Assembly (NCBI RefSeq): GCF_030272615.1
Contig: NC_081414.1
Coordinates: 54,244,636-54,308,635, forward strand
Length of the DNA stretch: 64,000 nt
Direction: 5' to 3'
Source: Cryptomeria japonica
Taxonomy: Eukaryota; Streptophyta; Pinopsida; Cupressales; Cupressaceae
In this document: positions 43,904-56,517 of the stretch, piece by piece
Numbering within the stretch: position 1 is the first letter of the stretch
Layout of the letters: every line of letters begins with the position of its first letter
Translations under genes and position numbers: made by a program
The notes under the pieces: model-generated
Told to the model about the DNA's origin: nothing
The model's input: only the letters and a program-made list of their open reading frames with translations
Databases searched by the model: none

Positions 43904-46660
43904 GTGGAAACTACAGGTACACTATCTGAACAACCAATTTCAATTCCAATTGACACTAGATCATCTGAATGTTTCATCTCACATGAATTAGTAAGCAAAT
44001 ATGCATTAAAAGTTAATCAAATGGAGTCATCATGGATAGTTAAATATGGGGATAAGGTAACTAGGGAAGTAACTAAGTGTTTGCCGAGAGCAAGGGTACA
44101 ATTTCCCGAGTTTGAAACAAGGGTAGATCTCTATGTGGCACCCCTAGGATTATATGATGTAATTATTGGAATGAGTTGGTTAACGGACCATCAAGCTAAT
44201 GTAGATTTCTATAAAAAAGTTGTTGAATGTTTGGATGATGGGGGGGAAAAGGTCAAAATCCAAGGAAAGTTTAAACCCATTAATATAGAAACCATATCAG
44301 CCATGCAATTAAAGAAGGAAAGAAGAAGAGGAGGCCAAATCTATATGGTTGAAATTGATGAAGGAAAAGAGGAAAATACACCAACCTTTGAAAATACCCC
44401 CTTCTTAAAAGAATTCAAGGATGTTTTTCCAGAAGAATTACCCGGCTTACCCCTTAAAAGGAAGTTGGACTTTTCTATCAAAGTACTACTAGGATCTGAA
44501 CCAATATCAAGGGCACCTTACCGAATGAACACAACTAAATTACAAGAGCTCAAAATGCAATTAGAGGAACTCTTAGCTAAGGGATTAATAAGCCCAAGTG
44601 TATCACCATGGGGAGTGCTAGTTTTGTTTGTTAAGAAGAAAGATGGAACCTTAATGCTATGCATCGACTATAGGATATTGAACAAAGTCACCATAAAGAA
44701 TAGGTATCCCTTACCTTGCATGGAGGATCTTTTTGACCAAATGAAAGGAGTAGTAGTTTTCTCAAAGATAGACGTCTGATCAGGGTACCATCAACTTAGA
44801 ATTAAGGAGGAAGACATTCCAAAAATAGCTTTCAGGACTAGATATGGGCATTATGAATTCACAGTACTTCCTTTTGGTGTAACCAATGCCCTAGTTGCAT
44901 TTATGAACCTAATGAATAGTGTACTCCATGACTACTTGGATAAATTTGTTTTGATATTTTTGGATGACATATTGAATTACTCTAGGAATGAGGAGGAACA
45001 TTTAGTGCACCTACAAATTATTTGCAAAGGTTGAGAGAGCATAAGTTATATGGGAAATTGTCAAAATGTGCCTTCTTCGAGGAAAAGATTCACTACCTTG
45101 GGCATATAATATCAAAGGAAGGAATAGCAGTTGATCTAGATAAAATAAAGGCAATAGTAGAATGGCCAATCCCTAAAAATGTTTTAGAGGTAAGAAGCTT
45201 TATGGGGCTAGCAGGTTACTATAGGAGGTTTGTGGAAGGGTTCTCTAAGATAGAAAACCCCATCACCTCATTACAAAGGAAGGGTAAAAGTTTTGTGTGG
45301 ACAAAACAAAGTGATAAGGCATTCCAAATTTTGAAAGGGAAACTAACTTCAGCACCCATTCTAAAGGTACTAGATCCAAATGGACACTTCAGAGTCCTAA
45401 CTGATGCTTCTATTGAAGGTTTAGGAGGAGTACTTGTCCAAGATGAAGGGGTAGTAGCTTACGAATCCAGAAAGCTAAAGACTCATGAAGTCAATTATGC
45501 ACCCCATGACTTAGAGTTGGCAGCGATTGTGCATGCCCTACAAAAATGGAGACACTTCTTTCTAGGGAAGCCCTTTGAGTTAAAGTCAGATAACCAAGGA
45601 CTAAAGTACATCTTTACCCAACCCCACTTAAATGCCAGACAAAGAAGGTGGTTAGAGTTTCTAAGTGAATATGATTTTGAAATTGAATATATTAAGGGGA
45701 AGGAAAATAGGGTGGCAAATGCCTTAAGTAGGAGGAGACACTTGATGACTATAGCAACATTCAAAACGTCTTTCATAAGGCAAGAAATGGATGAACAAGG
45801 ACATGACCCATGGTATGAGCAAGTCAAATTGACTTTAGAATATGATCCAACCAATCCTAAGATTGAAGGGTATACATTAGATGAAGATGGGTTGCTCAGA
45901 TACAATAATAGAATCTATATTCCTAATTCAGGGAACTTAAGGGAAGTAGTCTTGTCAGAGGCTCACAATGCCCCTTATTCAAGGCACCCAGGAGTAAACA
46001 AACTTTATGCAAATATAAAGAAGTTATACTTTTGGCAAGGGATGAAGAATGACATTGTCAAGTATGTGGCTAAATGTTTGGAGTGTCAAAGGGTAAAGGC
46101 AGAACATAGACATCCAGCTGGATTGTTACAATTGCATGATGTACCTCAACACAAGTGGAAAGTCATTAGCATGGATTTTGTGCAAGGGTTACCCATGTCA
46201 CCTTCTAGGCATGATGTAATAATGGTGGTAATTGACAAACTCACTAAGGTGGCACACTTTATACTAGGGAATCTGACGGATGATGCACCTACCTTGGCTA
46301 GGTGCTTTATTAAGGAAATAATTAGGTTGCATGGAATACCAGAGAAAATCATATCAGATAGAGATGCTAGATTCACTTCAAGGTTTTGGACCACTCTTTA
46401 ATCAGCTCTAGGAACTCAACTAAATTTTAGCACCGCATACCATCCTAAAACTGACGGTCAGACAGAAAGGACAAATTAGATTATGGAAGACCTACTTCAC
46501 ATGTATTGCATGGACCAACAAAGGAAATGGGAAGAATACCTACCTCTAGTAGAATTTGCTTACAATAATACATATCAAACATCTTGGGAATGACACATTT
46601 CGAAGCATTGTATGGTAGACCATGTCGAACACCTTTGAGTTGGGATAGTCTTGAAGATAG
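43904..46660 (+). pseudogene. Chromovirus pol: protease, RT, RNase H, integrase
   Basis: The frame from 43904 contains the protease ([19 protein letters not shown], with Asp-Ser-Gly changed to [22 protein letters not shown]), then [39 protein letters not shown], a stop at 44777 where Arg is expected before [14 protein letters not shown] and the catalytic FLDD (about 44960). A frameshift near 45015 moves to the frame at 45022: LGHIISKEGIAVDLDKIKAI, FMGLAGYYRRFVEGFSKI, RNase H (VLTDASIEGLGGVL, LELAAIVHALQKW) and integrase (HPGVNKL, CLECQRVKAEHRHP, ISMDFVQGLP, IISDRDARF, HPKTDGQTERTN). All three integrase acids remain. Stops are at 46399 and 46480. Confidence 0.92.
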
Positions 46661-46699
46661 AGTAATTGTTGGACCAGATATGTTGAAGGAGATGGAAAG

Positions 46700-47186
46700 G
46701 AAAACTAAGGAAATTAGGCAAAGATTGAAGGAAGCCTCAAATAGGTAGAAAAGTTATGCAGACAAAAACAGGACACCAAGGGAGTTTGAGGTGGGAGAGA
46801 AAGTCTTCCTAAGGGTTAGGCCACACAAGAGTTCCATAAGATTTGGGAAAAAGACTAAGCTTGCACCTCATTATGTTGGACCCTTTGAAATATTGGGAAG
46901 GATTAATCTAGTTGCATACCAGCTGACCTTACCTCCCCAATTGAGTGGAATCCATGATGTCTTCCATGTATCTCTTCTTAAGAAGTATGTACTTGATGAG
47001 AAGCACATTTTGAATTGGGATGCTTTACAGGTCCAGGAAATGGGAGGAATAATGATAGAGCCATTCAAAATCTTGGAGAGGCACCGGTGCCAGTTGCGCA
47101 ACAAAGAGGTTGATCAGTGCAAAGTGCAATGGGACCAGTATGATGAAAAGAATGCCATGTGGGAAGATACTAAGGAGATACAATAG
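46700..47186 (+). pseudogene. Chromovirus integrase C-terminus with chromodomain
   Basis: A Lys/Glu-rich helix precedes 46791. Then come GEKVFLRVRPHKSSIRFGKK and LAPHYVGPFEILGRI (GPF/Y module), IHDVFHVSLLKKYVLDEKHI, and a chromodomain-like tail: PFKILERHRCQLRNKEVDQC, then KVQWDQYDEKNAMWEDTKEI, ending at the stop at 47184. The KVQW...ATWE-type core (here NAMWE) is typical of plant chromoviral chromodomains, which steer integration by binding chromatin marks. This last frame is uninterrupted, but a stop at 46746 separates it from the integrase core. Confidence 0.88.
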
Positions 47187-47267
47187 TTGTTTCCTTTTTT
47201 GTTTTAATCATGATCTATAGACTCTTTTGGATGCATTCAATAAGTGCATCAGGACGATGCACAAATT

Positions 47268-47280
47268 AAGGGGGGGAGGA
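47268..47280 (+). other. Chromovirus polypurine tract
   Basis: AAGGGGGGGAGGA directly precedes the 3' LTR start TGTCACAACC. Confidence 0.9.
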
Positions 47281-48948
47281 TGTCACAACCCTCCTTTATC
47301 ACTTTTGGATTTAAAATACAAACTCTATTATATTTTTGGATAAGTTATTTAAATGATAGAATGAATATTATAGAAGGATAAAATAATAATACACACACAC
47401 ACACATGGAAACTATACATTATTTTTATTTATTTATTTTCCACATCCAATTATGGCACATGTTGTAGGAAGAATAAGAAGCTTCTAGAGGATTCTCCACC
47501 ACCTTGCATGTAACTCCTCCCACTAAGTCTAATCAATTTGCATGAAGTCCAAAATTGGGAAAGAATCTCCTTTTTAATTAAATTTTCTAGATAATGCAAT
47601 AGATGGAATTTTCTTATAAATGATATGCAAGTTTTCAAAAATGGGAGTGGGTTATTCCTTGAAGAAATTATTCTCTCAAGTATTTGTTTTGGTAGTCACA
47701 TTTCATTTTGGAGAATAGCTAAGGTTGCTTTGGAGGGTTTTTTTTCAAGCTTGAAGGATCAAGGAAGGCTAATTGAAGGATTCATAGGGGATTCTACACC
47801 AATTTCAAGTATCCAGGTTCTTTTAATTTAGTTTTATTTTATTTTGAATCATGCGTCTTATTCTTGCTATGAATTAGATTAGATCAATCTTGTTTTCAAT
47901 TCCTTGATGAGAATTAGATCAGTTTGTTTCAATTCCTTGCTGAGTATTAGATTAGTAAAAGGAAAAAAAAAAAAAAAAGAATTTGTTTTAATTCCTTGCT
48001 GAGAATTAGATTAGATCAATCTTTATTCCTCCCTCTAATTCATTTCTCTGGTCCTTCGAATGGAAATTTGAATCTCATTCTTTAATCTCTCTGTGATTAT
48101 TTAAATCTCTCTTTGATTATTTTAAACCTCTCTATGAATTTTAGTTAAATAAATTCCTCTGTGATTATTACTTAAATAGATCTCTTTGTGAGTAATAGTT
48201 GAATCAAAATCTATCTGTGAATGAATAAATAAATTTTTCTCTGTGAATAAATCTCTTTGTGTGAAGAAATAAATCTTTTTTCTGAGAATGAATAGATAAA
48301 TCTCTCTATGCATGAAGAAATAAATCCCCCTCTCAAGATATTAGTTGAGAAATAAACTCTCAATCCCCCTTTGTGAGCTTTGTATAAACATCTGCCTATT
48401 TCTTGATAATATGTGCATCGCTGGCGCAAATTATTTTTTTGTTTATGTTATTTCTATGTTATATTTTCCTCGGGATTAAAATGTTATTCTCACCCTTACA
48501 TTAATGATTTCTTTTTATATATATATACACATACCTATTATATGCTCTTCTTATGTAATTTAATAATCTGGAAATGTATCCTCATATATATAAAAAAAAA
48601 ATATACATACATATAAATATATATATATATATATATAATTTATTTCAAACGTTAAAATTTATTAAAAGGCAAATATAAATTAGTACTGGCACAACATTTA
48701 AAAATTATGCAGGGACGATGGTTATTGTAACCGCCAGGGTGGGGGGGGGGGTAGTGGTACCCTCCACTACCCCTGCGGCCACTGGAGTGCAGGGGCCCGT
48801 GGTGTCCCCTCAACCCTGCGGGCCTACACATGCACGACCGCAGGGGTGATGGGACCCGTGGTCCCCACCTCCACCCCTATTTACTATTTAAACAAAAAAA
48901 AAAAAAGAATTGTCAATTTTGTTGAGTTAATTATGGTGGGTTACTACA
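47281..48948 (+). repeat. Chromovirus 3' LTR
   Basis: The 1,668-bp LTR is nearly collinear with the 5' copy. Differences seen by eye are scattered substitutions, a changed G run at about 48740 and a deletion of about 20 bases in the C/G-rich segment near 48785. Confidence 0.93.
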
Positions 48949-49545
48949 GATGCAAATGCTCTGCATGAAAGAACTAATGAAGATATGGATCAGATGTTTG
49001 CATCAAGTGACTATGATTGCATTTCAAATCTTATACACAAGGTAAAAATATTTTTGAAATTTGTTTTGATTTATTAAATAGTACATATATATGAAATCTT
49101 ATAGTGTATATTTTTGTTTTTATTTCTTATTAAATATTAAAATAAAATTGTTTTGTGCACAGGACATGTCTATGTGGTTGTTGAACCAGAGGACAATGAA
49201 GAGGGGACATAGTATTGGTTGGCTCGATGTGTAGATCCAAAACATAAGCCAACCACTCCTCAAGTAGATGATGATGGTTATGACTATCCAACAGGATCTG
49301 TGGTTGTTGTTGGCACTTGGCTACGCAAATAGTTAACAAGAAAGAATGGATTGCCCACATTTGAAGATTATGAATTAGAGAAGAAGATTATACATTACTC
49401 GCATTTGGTAGTGGAAACTAATATTAAATTGGATAGATATCATGGCAGGCCTGCTAATAAACAATTATGGACTCTCTTTATGGAAGAGCACGAGACAACT
49501 ATAGATGCTTTGCAAAAGAGAGAGGATGTAGATGGTATAATGGAA
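48949..49545 (+). pseudogene. Transposase-like gene, 3' part
   Basis: After the chromovirus the frame resumes: DANALHERTNEDMDQMFAS, then a probable 121-bp intron (GT at 49042, AG at 49161-49162, phase not joining cleanly), then VYVVVEPEDNEEG, YWLARCVDPKHKPTTPQVDD, YPTGSVVVVGTWLRK and LPTFEDYELEKKIIHYSHLV. It ends at the stop at 49546. The alternation of hydrophobic strands and the WLARC motif suggest a C-terminal accessory domain. One stop replaces Trp near 49209 and another lies near 49330. It is the same gene as 38379-40787, cut by an insertion with target GATGT/GATGC. Confidence 0.6.
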
Positions 49546-49559
49546 TGAATATCAAGTAA

Positions 49560-49950
49560 GTTATAATTTGAACCCTTAATCCACCTCCCTTTCAAAATTC
49601 ATGATGCATATTTTATATAGCATTTTAAATCATGCATCATAATTATAAAATCTAATCTAGTAATTTTGTTTCAGGTCTACCACAAGTAGAAGGCATCAAT
49701 GAAAACCAAGTTATTTGTGCATACTTTATGTTTCATTTTGAATAATTAAAAGTAGGTTAAATTTTTGTACCCTTAAGGCAAATTCCTTTGAAGAGTCGTG
49801 ATGTATGCTTTATGTTGTATTTTAAATTCAATGTAGCTTCATTATAAAAACTAATCATATGTATTTTTTTTCTAGGTCTCTCAAAGTAGACTTGGCCTCA
49901 ATGACTACTATTTTTGTGCATACTTTATGATGTATTTTGAGAGATATAAA
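49560..49950 (+). repeat. Two-copy tandem repeat after the transposase-like gene
   Basis: About 190 bases are present twice (about 49570-49745 and 49775-49945). Each copy has a GATG(C/T)AT...TATTTTAAAT part, a T-rich run ending in a splice-acceptor-like TTTCAG or TTTCTAG, GTCT(A/C)(C/T)C..AAGTAGA, and a TTTTGTGCATACTTTATG tail. It looks like a duplicated last exon or 3' untranslated segment of the transposase-like gene. No frame extends through either copy. Confidence 0.6.
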
Positions 49951-51769
49951 TCCTTACTATTATAATTTAAATAGACTATTTATTTTATTTTAGTTGGGTC
50001 TTCTTGATTACACTTTGTGTAATATACATAAATGAGAGACAATAGGTCAAATTTATGAATGAGATAATTATGTTTTAATCAAGTTCCATTCAATATATTT
50101 GTTTTGATACTTTTCTCTTATCATCATTATTATTGTAATGGTAATTATATATTTTATTATATATTCTTCTTATCTATGATGATTAATACTTTTTAATTTA
50201 GAATATGTTATAATTATAAGATATGTTTTGATACTTTGGTCTAATCATCATTGTTAGTTCATGATGTATACCTTTGGTTTATCTAATCACAAGTTTTTAA
50301 ATAAAATTCCAAAACTTAAAATTTTAAGTCCAGATAATCCATATAAAGTTATTTAAGCTCAACTTCCATAAATAGAATTTCAAGTCCACATAATCCATAT
50401 AATATCTAATCCATATATATATCTGGATGGTAACATGATGAACTCCACATAATATATAATGTGCAAAAAATATATAAAGTATGCACAAAATATATATGAT
50501 CTAATCCTATTATGCAACTATCCATATATATAAAGTATGTGCATGTCCAAGGCAATATATACAATATTAAAAAATAATTACACGTGTAAACAAATGTGTA
50601 AAGTCCATAAAAAAGTAAATATCGTATAAAATAGTACATGTACATCATATCAGAGCCAAATAAATAGTAAAATCTAAGTGTTATCATCAATAATATCTCA
50701 TGGTCTCTTCTCCCTGAGATGTGGACCAGATCCACCCATCTCATGATGTACAAGGAAAAAATAATATTAAAATACTTGAAATTAACTATTAAAAGAATCA
50801 TTTATCAAATACAGTTGGAATTCATAAATTAAGTTACAAACTTATTATATGTGTGTGCACATCAATTCCAGTAACTTGTTCTACATGTACTATATGCTCG
50901 ATAGTTGTGGCATCTTGTATACAAGATAAGAAATATGATATAATGAACATGAGCACATACATGTGTTTATTTTTTTATTAAATAAAAATGAACATTTATA
51001 ATTGTATTTTAAAATAATCATATAATAAAATATCATACATAAGGTTGCTCATCAGATCCTCTAGTAGTATCTTGTGTAGTATCAACACCAAATGTAGTGC
51101 TAGCTAAGTCCTATACAAGGTCAAATTCAAAGTGTCCAATTAAATCTTAAATTAAGAGTCAAAATAAAATCAAATTAAGTATTACATATTAAGATCTCAG
51201 AGGATGTCTATGTGCGTTCAAATTGGCTCTGATAAAAATTATGAGGGTAACCTATCTTGATAGTAGTGTCCACCTGCAAACATACATTTAATGAAATCAT
51301 ATTTATTGAACATATATATATGTGTATTTAATAATTTCAAGTTAAGTTACAATGTTGTAAGAGTTCATATTTAATTTATGAATTCTAAGATACATACCAT
51401 AGATGGTGTCACAGTTGTCAAACCCTCTTCTTGATGTGATGTAAAGGATCCCTCATGACTTGAATCCTCGAGAAAGAAGAATTCAATGTATCAACATGAA
51501 AATTTATATAGTATACGATGATAACATATTAACTTAAAAATCTAGTACAATGTATAGATAGAAATTGATACTATACCCCATAAGGTGTGTCGAGCTATGT
51601 TCCAGTAGATGCAATATTGACTCTAATATTAGGTGTAGTCCTTATCTACATAAACCAAATTTATATAATGAAGTATTCTATTATATAAAAAAAATAAATG
51701 CACTTAATTTATACCTATATTTAATGAATTATTTAAATATTGACATGTACATGTATATATATCTATACC
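49951..51769. other. AT-rich DNA between the two transposon genes
   Basis: No gene is recognised. In minus orientation short Ser/Asp-rich frames separated by possible introns could be downstream exons of the proline-rich gene, but none is convincing. Runs of ATATAT and CATATAATCC-type repeats occur around 50330-50530. Confidence 0.45.
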
Positions 51770-52708
51770 TGCTCAAGATGATCATCAGAGCAAAGAAAAT
51801 TCATATATGATGTCATCATACTATCATCTGCTGCATCATGCTCAACTGGAACTAAAGTAGATCCTAGATCAGTAGTAGGACCTACACACATCTCATGACA
51901 ACTCGAACACATATGTGACATCCATCAAGGAGCAGATGCCATGTGAGCAGTTTGCTCACTCAGGTTACCTGTGAGGGAAGTCAAAGAATCTAATGTCGAA
52001 ATGAATGATGTATTTTGCACATCTGCAGGAATCGATGAAGCAACAAGTGGAACTATGGGTGGATCTGGTAGGGGATTCTTACTTTGTGCCCTAGTCTATG
52101 TTGTGGCATTCGACGACCAGTACCCTAGAATGACTTAATGTCAAAATAATTTGGTTTTTGGTGCATTACAAACTCACGGTATAATTTCTTCAAAAAATAT
52201 AAAGGGACCTCATAATTATGATGTGGTGGATAATCAAAAACCATCCACCATCTATCCCAAAAGTGTCTAGCCGTTTCTGGATGCACACACCACCTAATTG
52301 ACATTCTTTTCTAGTTAGGTTGCATTGGTTCTCTTATTTTTGGGTTAGTAAAATATAGACATAAATGAGCTTTGGTTATTTTGAGATTAGTGATTTTCCT
52401 ATAAGTTAAACCATCGACTTAAAAATCACGCAAATCTTGTCACCATCTATATATAATTGAGAATCAACAAATCTAACTGACTTGACAATAGTTTGCATTG
52501 ATTTTACAAACTCTAGAAGATTGGCTCATTTTGGCTCATTTTGGATAGTAGTAATATTTTGTTCAATCACTTTTAGGTTTTCATTAAATCATTCTCTTAA
52601 ACGAATTTCATCCAATCTAGGGGGTGGAGGTGGAGGCGGAGGTGGAGGAGGAGGGGGTTGCGGTGGGGGATTTTCACCTAATAATTCATCTATGTCAAAG
52701 ACATCCAT
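51770..52708 (-). pseudogene. Proline-rich second gene of the putative transposon
   Basis: I do not recognise a family. The minus-strand ATG at 52708 gives MDVFDIDELLGENPPPQ followed by an uninterrupted run of 13 prolines (52617-52660) and RLDEIRLRE before a stop. The same frame continues with LEFVKSMQTIVKSVRFVDSQ. A frameshift near 52430 leads to DGLTYRKITNLKITKAHLCL, REPMQPN, SIRWCVHPETARHFWDRWWM and YEVPLYFLKKLYREFV (to about 52140). Further down, GPTTDLGSTLVPVEHDAADD and YMNFLCSDDHLEQ (about 51900-51770) follow. Trp/His-rich middle parts suggest a folded domain. It points toward the transposase-like gene, recalling two-gene transposons in which a second protein assists transposition; this role is inference only. 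Confidence 0.5.
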
Positions 52709-52740
52709 GATAACAAAGAGCTCCTACATATAAAGATATA

Positions 52741-54655
52741 CATGAATTATATACAACTCTATGTCAAAGAAGAATCTATTTTAGTTTTAAAAAAAACATT
52801 TATAACTAGTAACATTTCTATGTTATTGAATGAGATACACATGAAATATAATATAATATTGAACTTAAACAAATATACATGTACATACTATTGAATCTTT
52901 AAATATAAAATGTGTGCACAAAACTTAATGAAAACTTTCAATGAAACTTCATAAATCTATTATATATTCAATTTAATGCATTCATTTCTTGTAAAATGCA
53001 TCAACTATTAAAATCAATATAAAACATTCCATACATGAACTTGTAAAAAAATTTAAATAAGATCAACATATGGTCAAAATAATGGTGATGTAGTACACAT
53101 CATATAGGTAAAAGTGACCATGAAATGAAAACAAATGGTCCAACTTGACATCAGTGAGTATGATCAAATATTGCTTATAGGATTAGTAGGACAAGTAGGT
53201 TCATTAGCAAAAGACTCAATACTTTCAAATAAAGTGTGATAGGATCAATATGAAGGATGTGATAGAAAAGTATAGTTAGGATCAAAAGTGATCAATGATT
53301 TGAAGCTCAACAATGGTGCAAATATTCAAATATACAAATTAATATAATATGATAAGTATGATATCTAATTTAAAATATTTAATATGAATGATAGTGGAGT
53401 ACCATAATGCCTCTAATGTAGGATCAAGCTATGTGATATAATACTATAATATTGATATAAGTAGGATTGCTCGTAAGATATGCCAATGTAAGATCAATAA
53501 AGAAGTGGGAAATAAGATGATCCTCCTTAGTGTAAGATATATAAGGATTGATGATAAGTGCTTAAAATAAGATATTGAAATGTAAGATCATTACGATCTA
53601 TAAACCAAGATATGATCATAAGATCATGCAAGATAATAGTAATACAAGATCATCATGTGAGGCACAATCATATGATACTAAGATGCAAAAATGCATGATC
53701 AAATAGTGATAATCTATTATATTCTCTAAAATAATAGGCATGACAATAAAGGATTGTAAATAGCATGCTCTTATTGAAAAATAAATAAATAATGATGATA
53801 AGTCATTGATGAAAAATAATAAATAACATTTTTTTAGTAACTAGACATAAGAGTAAGAGATCATAAAGACCTAATTATCAGTGTACCTAGATATAATTAT
53901 ATATAAATGGAAGGATATACAAATATGATCTAAAGTGATAAATTTCCCAATGTATGAACATAAGATAATACTTAAAGAAGATAGATTAACCAATATACAA
54001 ACATAAGATAATGCTTTAATAAGATAAAAAAACACTATATGAACATATGTGAAGCAAATAGTCTTGAAGATCATAAGATAGAACGAAGATTAAAGTATAA
54101 GACATAAATCATTATGGGAAATTAGTAGTTATTAATAAAGATTAGATAAAGTAAAAATAGGAGATAAAACATATGAAATAAAAGTAAGAATCATGAAAGG
54201 AAATCAAGTGAGAAAATGTTAAACATGCCCTACAAGTGGGGTAATAGAATATGAAGTAAACATAAAAGATTCAATTAAACATATATGTTCCCAAAGTGGG
54301 AGACAAGACATAAAGGAGATAAATAGCTACCAAAATATAAAGTAGATGTGAAAAGTAAACAATATGAAAGATAAATTATGAATGAACATTTGCTTTGTTG
54401 GTGCATAATTATTTTCTTGTATTTATCTAACTATTGTATTGCATATTTGCACTTAGGATAGGATAAGATTACTTGGGTAGATATCTACCTAGGTAAGCAT
54501 CACATGTTCAACTCATACTCCCTACTTTGGTAGAGATGTGGATATATGTTAGTCATCTTCTAAATTTTTTTGTATGTATGTTTGTGTATGTGATTTTTTT
54601 TTCTTTAATTTCTATTTTTTTAATAAATTTTGTTTAAAATTTCTAAAATTGTGTA
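52741..54655. other. AT-rich DNA without gene
   Basis: No frame, promoter or element boundary was recognised. From about 53100 to 54200 the words AAGATCAT, GATCAAT and ATAAGAT recur irregularly and look like degenerate short-period repetition. The stretch ends at the target duplication GTGTA of element D. Confidence 0.5.
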
Positions 54656-55463
54656 TGTTAGGGTTCCCACAGATACTGAGAGGGGGGGTGAATCACTATC
54701 TAACCGGTATTCAAATTTTCTTAAGTTAAAACATGCAGAACATAAAGTAGCAGTATACCGGTATGCAAGAATTAATGTAATAAACAAAATCAAATACATC
54801 CACATGAAAAGAACACCATAACACAAGATGTTTAACAAGGAAACCCGGTGTGGGAAAAACCTCAGTGGGATTTGTGACCCACAATATTCACTTACTGGCC
54901 ATTAAGAGAATATTACTTACAATAGGGGCCTGCACATGCAGGAAGGCCAATTGCCTAGAGCTCACTGCTCAATGAGAAGTCACACTGACTTACAATGAGG
55001 ATTATACTAATCCAATGATCTGTACTGCTTTATAATAGCATCTCCAATGCCAGATTTACTACCGGTTCTAACTCTATTCTTTACATATACCCTTGACCTA
55101 TAATTCGCACATTAGGTCTGCCTAATAATTTTCTTTTTGTTCACTTCCTTACACTCTCAAATGTCTACAATGATCTCTTTTATATACAAGAGTCATTTTA
55201 CAATTTTCCAAGTCGGCTTACAATAATAATCAAAATATTACATATCAAAAATCTTGTCGGCCTATGTGCTGGTATACATCTTTTCTTCTGTGCTGGTGCC
55301 GGTGCCAGTGTAGAGTGACCTTGTTGATGCCGATGCACTGTCTTTCTTGAATAATGCTTTGCTGACATGATGTCTTTCCGGTGCCATAGGCTTGCAAGGT
55401 TGCCATCAATGAAAAAACCGTCAATCACACACAATGTCTCATTGGAGTGTCCATATGCCAACA
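54656..55463 (-). repeat. Element D 3' LTR
   Basis: Left boundary TGTTAGGGTTCCC, right boundary CATATGCCAACA, 808 bp. It contains GGGGCCTGCACATGCAGG (about 54926-54943) and the GGGAAAAACC stretch shared with the Copia LTRs here. Adjacent to it, in minus orientation, is the polypurine tract. Confidence 0.92.
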
Positions 55464-55575
55464 ATCTCCCCCTTTGGCATTGATGGCAACACTCATGAGA
55501 AATTTCAAAATGTGTAGACAAAAAAAAAAAAAAACATTACAAAAAATATGAAGGGCTCCCCCTGAGCATATGATT
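55464..55575 (-). other. Element D polypurine tract
   Basis: In minus orientation CCAAAGGGGGAGATTG abuts the LTR. A second purine block, CTCAGGGGGAGCCC, lies about 95 bases upstream, as in Copia-B and Copia-C. Confidence 0.8.
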
Positions 55576-55675
55576 CCTATCTTTGAACTTTCTCATCCTA
55601 CTACTCCTCCTTTGGCATCAATGACAAAGGTTGTCAAGATGTTAGTAGAGTTTGAAGTTATACCGGTCCATATCC

Positions 55676-56517
55676 TCAACCTTGTAGTTGGGTAGTTATT
55701 ATCTGAAAAAGATTGCCCAAAATTAAGTTTATACTAACCATAAACTTTTTGCTATCTTTTATTGCGGTTTTAGTCCTCTTCACAGTACCGGTGAGATGCT
55801 GCAATTGTTCTACTGGTGTTTTACTTCCCTGTGCTAATGCCTCTGAGATTTCCTTCCTCAGAGATGCTAGATAGTCCAATCTTAGACTCAGTTTAGATCT
55901 TAAGTGTTTTGCCTTGATTATTATTGTCTCTTTCTCTCTTTCCTGTTTAAGTAATTCTGCCTCAAAATTGGCTAACTTATCTTCAAAAACAGATAGTGAA
56001 TCCAGTGAGTTGACAAAATTGTCTGCAAGCTTGTTTATCTCTTCCTGTGTCTTGCTTATTTTCTTGTCAATATCTACAGTCAGGAAGTTTTTTTTGCATG
56101 TGTCTTTATATAGGTTTTTATACTCTTTAACAAACTACACAATTCCGGTAGAAGTGTGTCAAAGTCTCTGTTACACTTCTTTATTTCTTCCTCAAAGAAT
56201 TTCTATTTCTCCTTTTCTACAATGTCCTTTACAAATTCTTCCTTTATTTTCTCAATATTTCCATAAATGTATTTACATAATGTATCCAACTGTCCTAAAG
56301 AATCTTTATTATCTATATTACAATCAGGAGCAATTATCTTCAAAATTGGTATTGAATCATCTATTGCTTTGTAAGCTTGTGAACTATAGTCAGTTATTTT
56401 CTTGATGGATTTAAGTAATACCTCAATCACATTTGTTGTCTTTGATGATGACCCAACAAACTGAGTACTGATGGAAGTGACCATGCTTGTATTGACCTCT
56501 GGCAGGTCAATTTGTGT
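55676..56517 (-). pseudogene. Former C-terminal extension of the element D ORF
   Basis: In the same frame as the 787-codon ORF, directly after its TAG at 56518, the sequence continues open for 104 codons (TQIDLPEVNTSMVTSISTQF, LLKSIKKITDYSSQAYKAID, LDTLCKYIYGNIEKIKEEFV) to a stop at 56203. Further Lys/Glu/Leu-rich, coiled-coil-like segments follow, some in another frame, ending with MDYLASLRKEISEALAQGSK (55879-55676). I infer that the ancestral protein was about 1,000-1,080 residues and that the TAG at 56518 is a secondary truncation. Confidence 0.6.

Larger units (their letters stand above)
40788..48948 (+). mobile_element. Gypsy chromovirus, complete length
   Basis: An 8,161-bp LTR retrotransposon flanked by GATGT (40783-40787) and GATGC (48949-48953), a 5-bp duplication with one later change. 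The LTRs begin TGTCACAACCC and end GTTACTACA. Order: LTR, tRNA-Met-type primer site, gag with zinc knuckle, protease, RT, RNase H, integrase, chromodomain, polypurine tract, LTR. The chromodomain places it in the chromovirus branch; a Tekay/Del-like relationship is likely but not proven. Coding parts carry a handful of stops and frameshifts, so it is one of the better preserved Pol regions in the window. Confidence 0.92.

Noticed and set aside
52482-52733. Plus-strand frame with a polyglycine run
   Set aside because: The glycine run is the complement of the proline codons of the minus-strand gene, which has coherent sequence on both sides. The plus frame has none.
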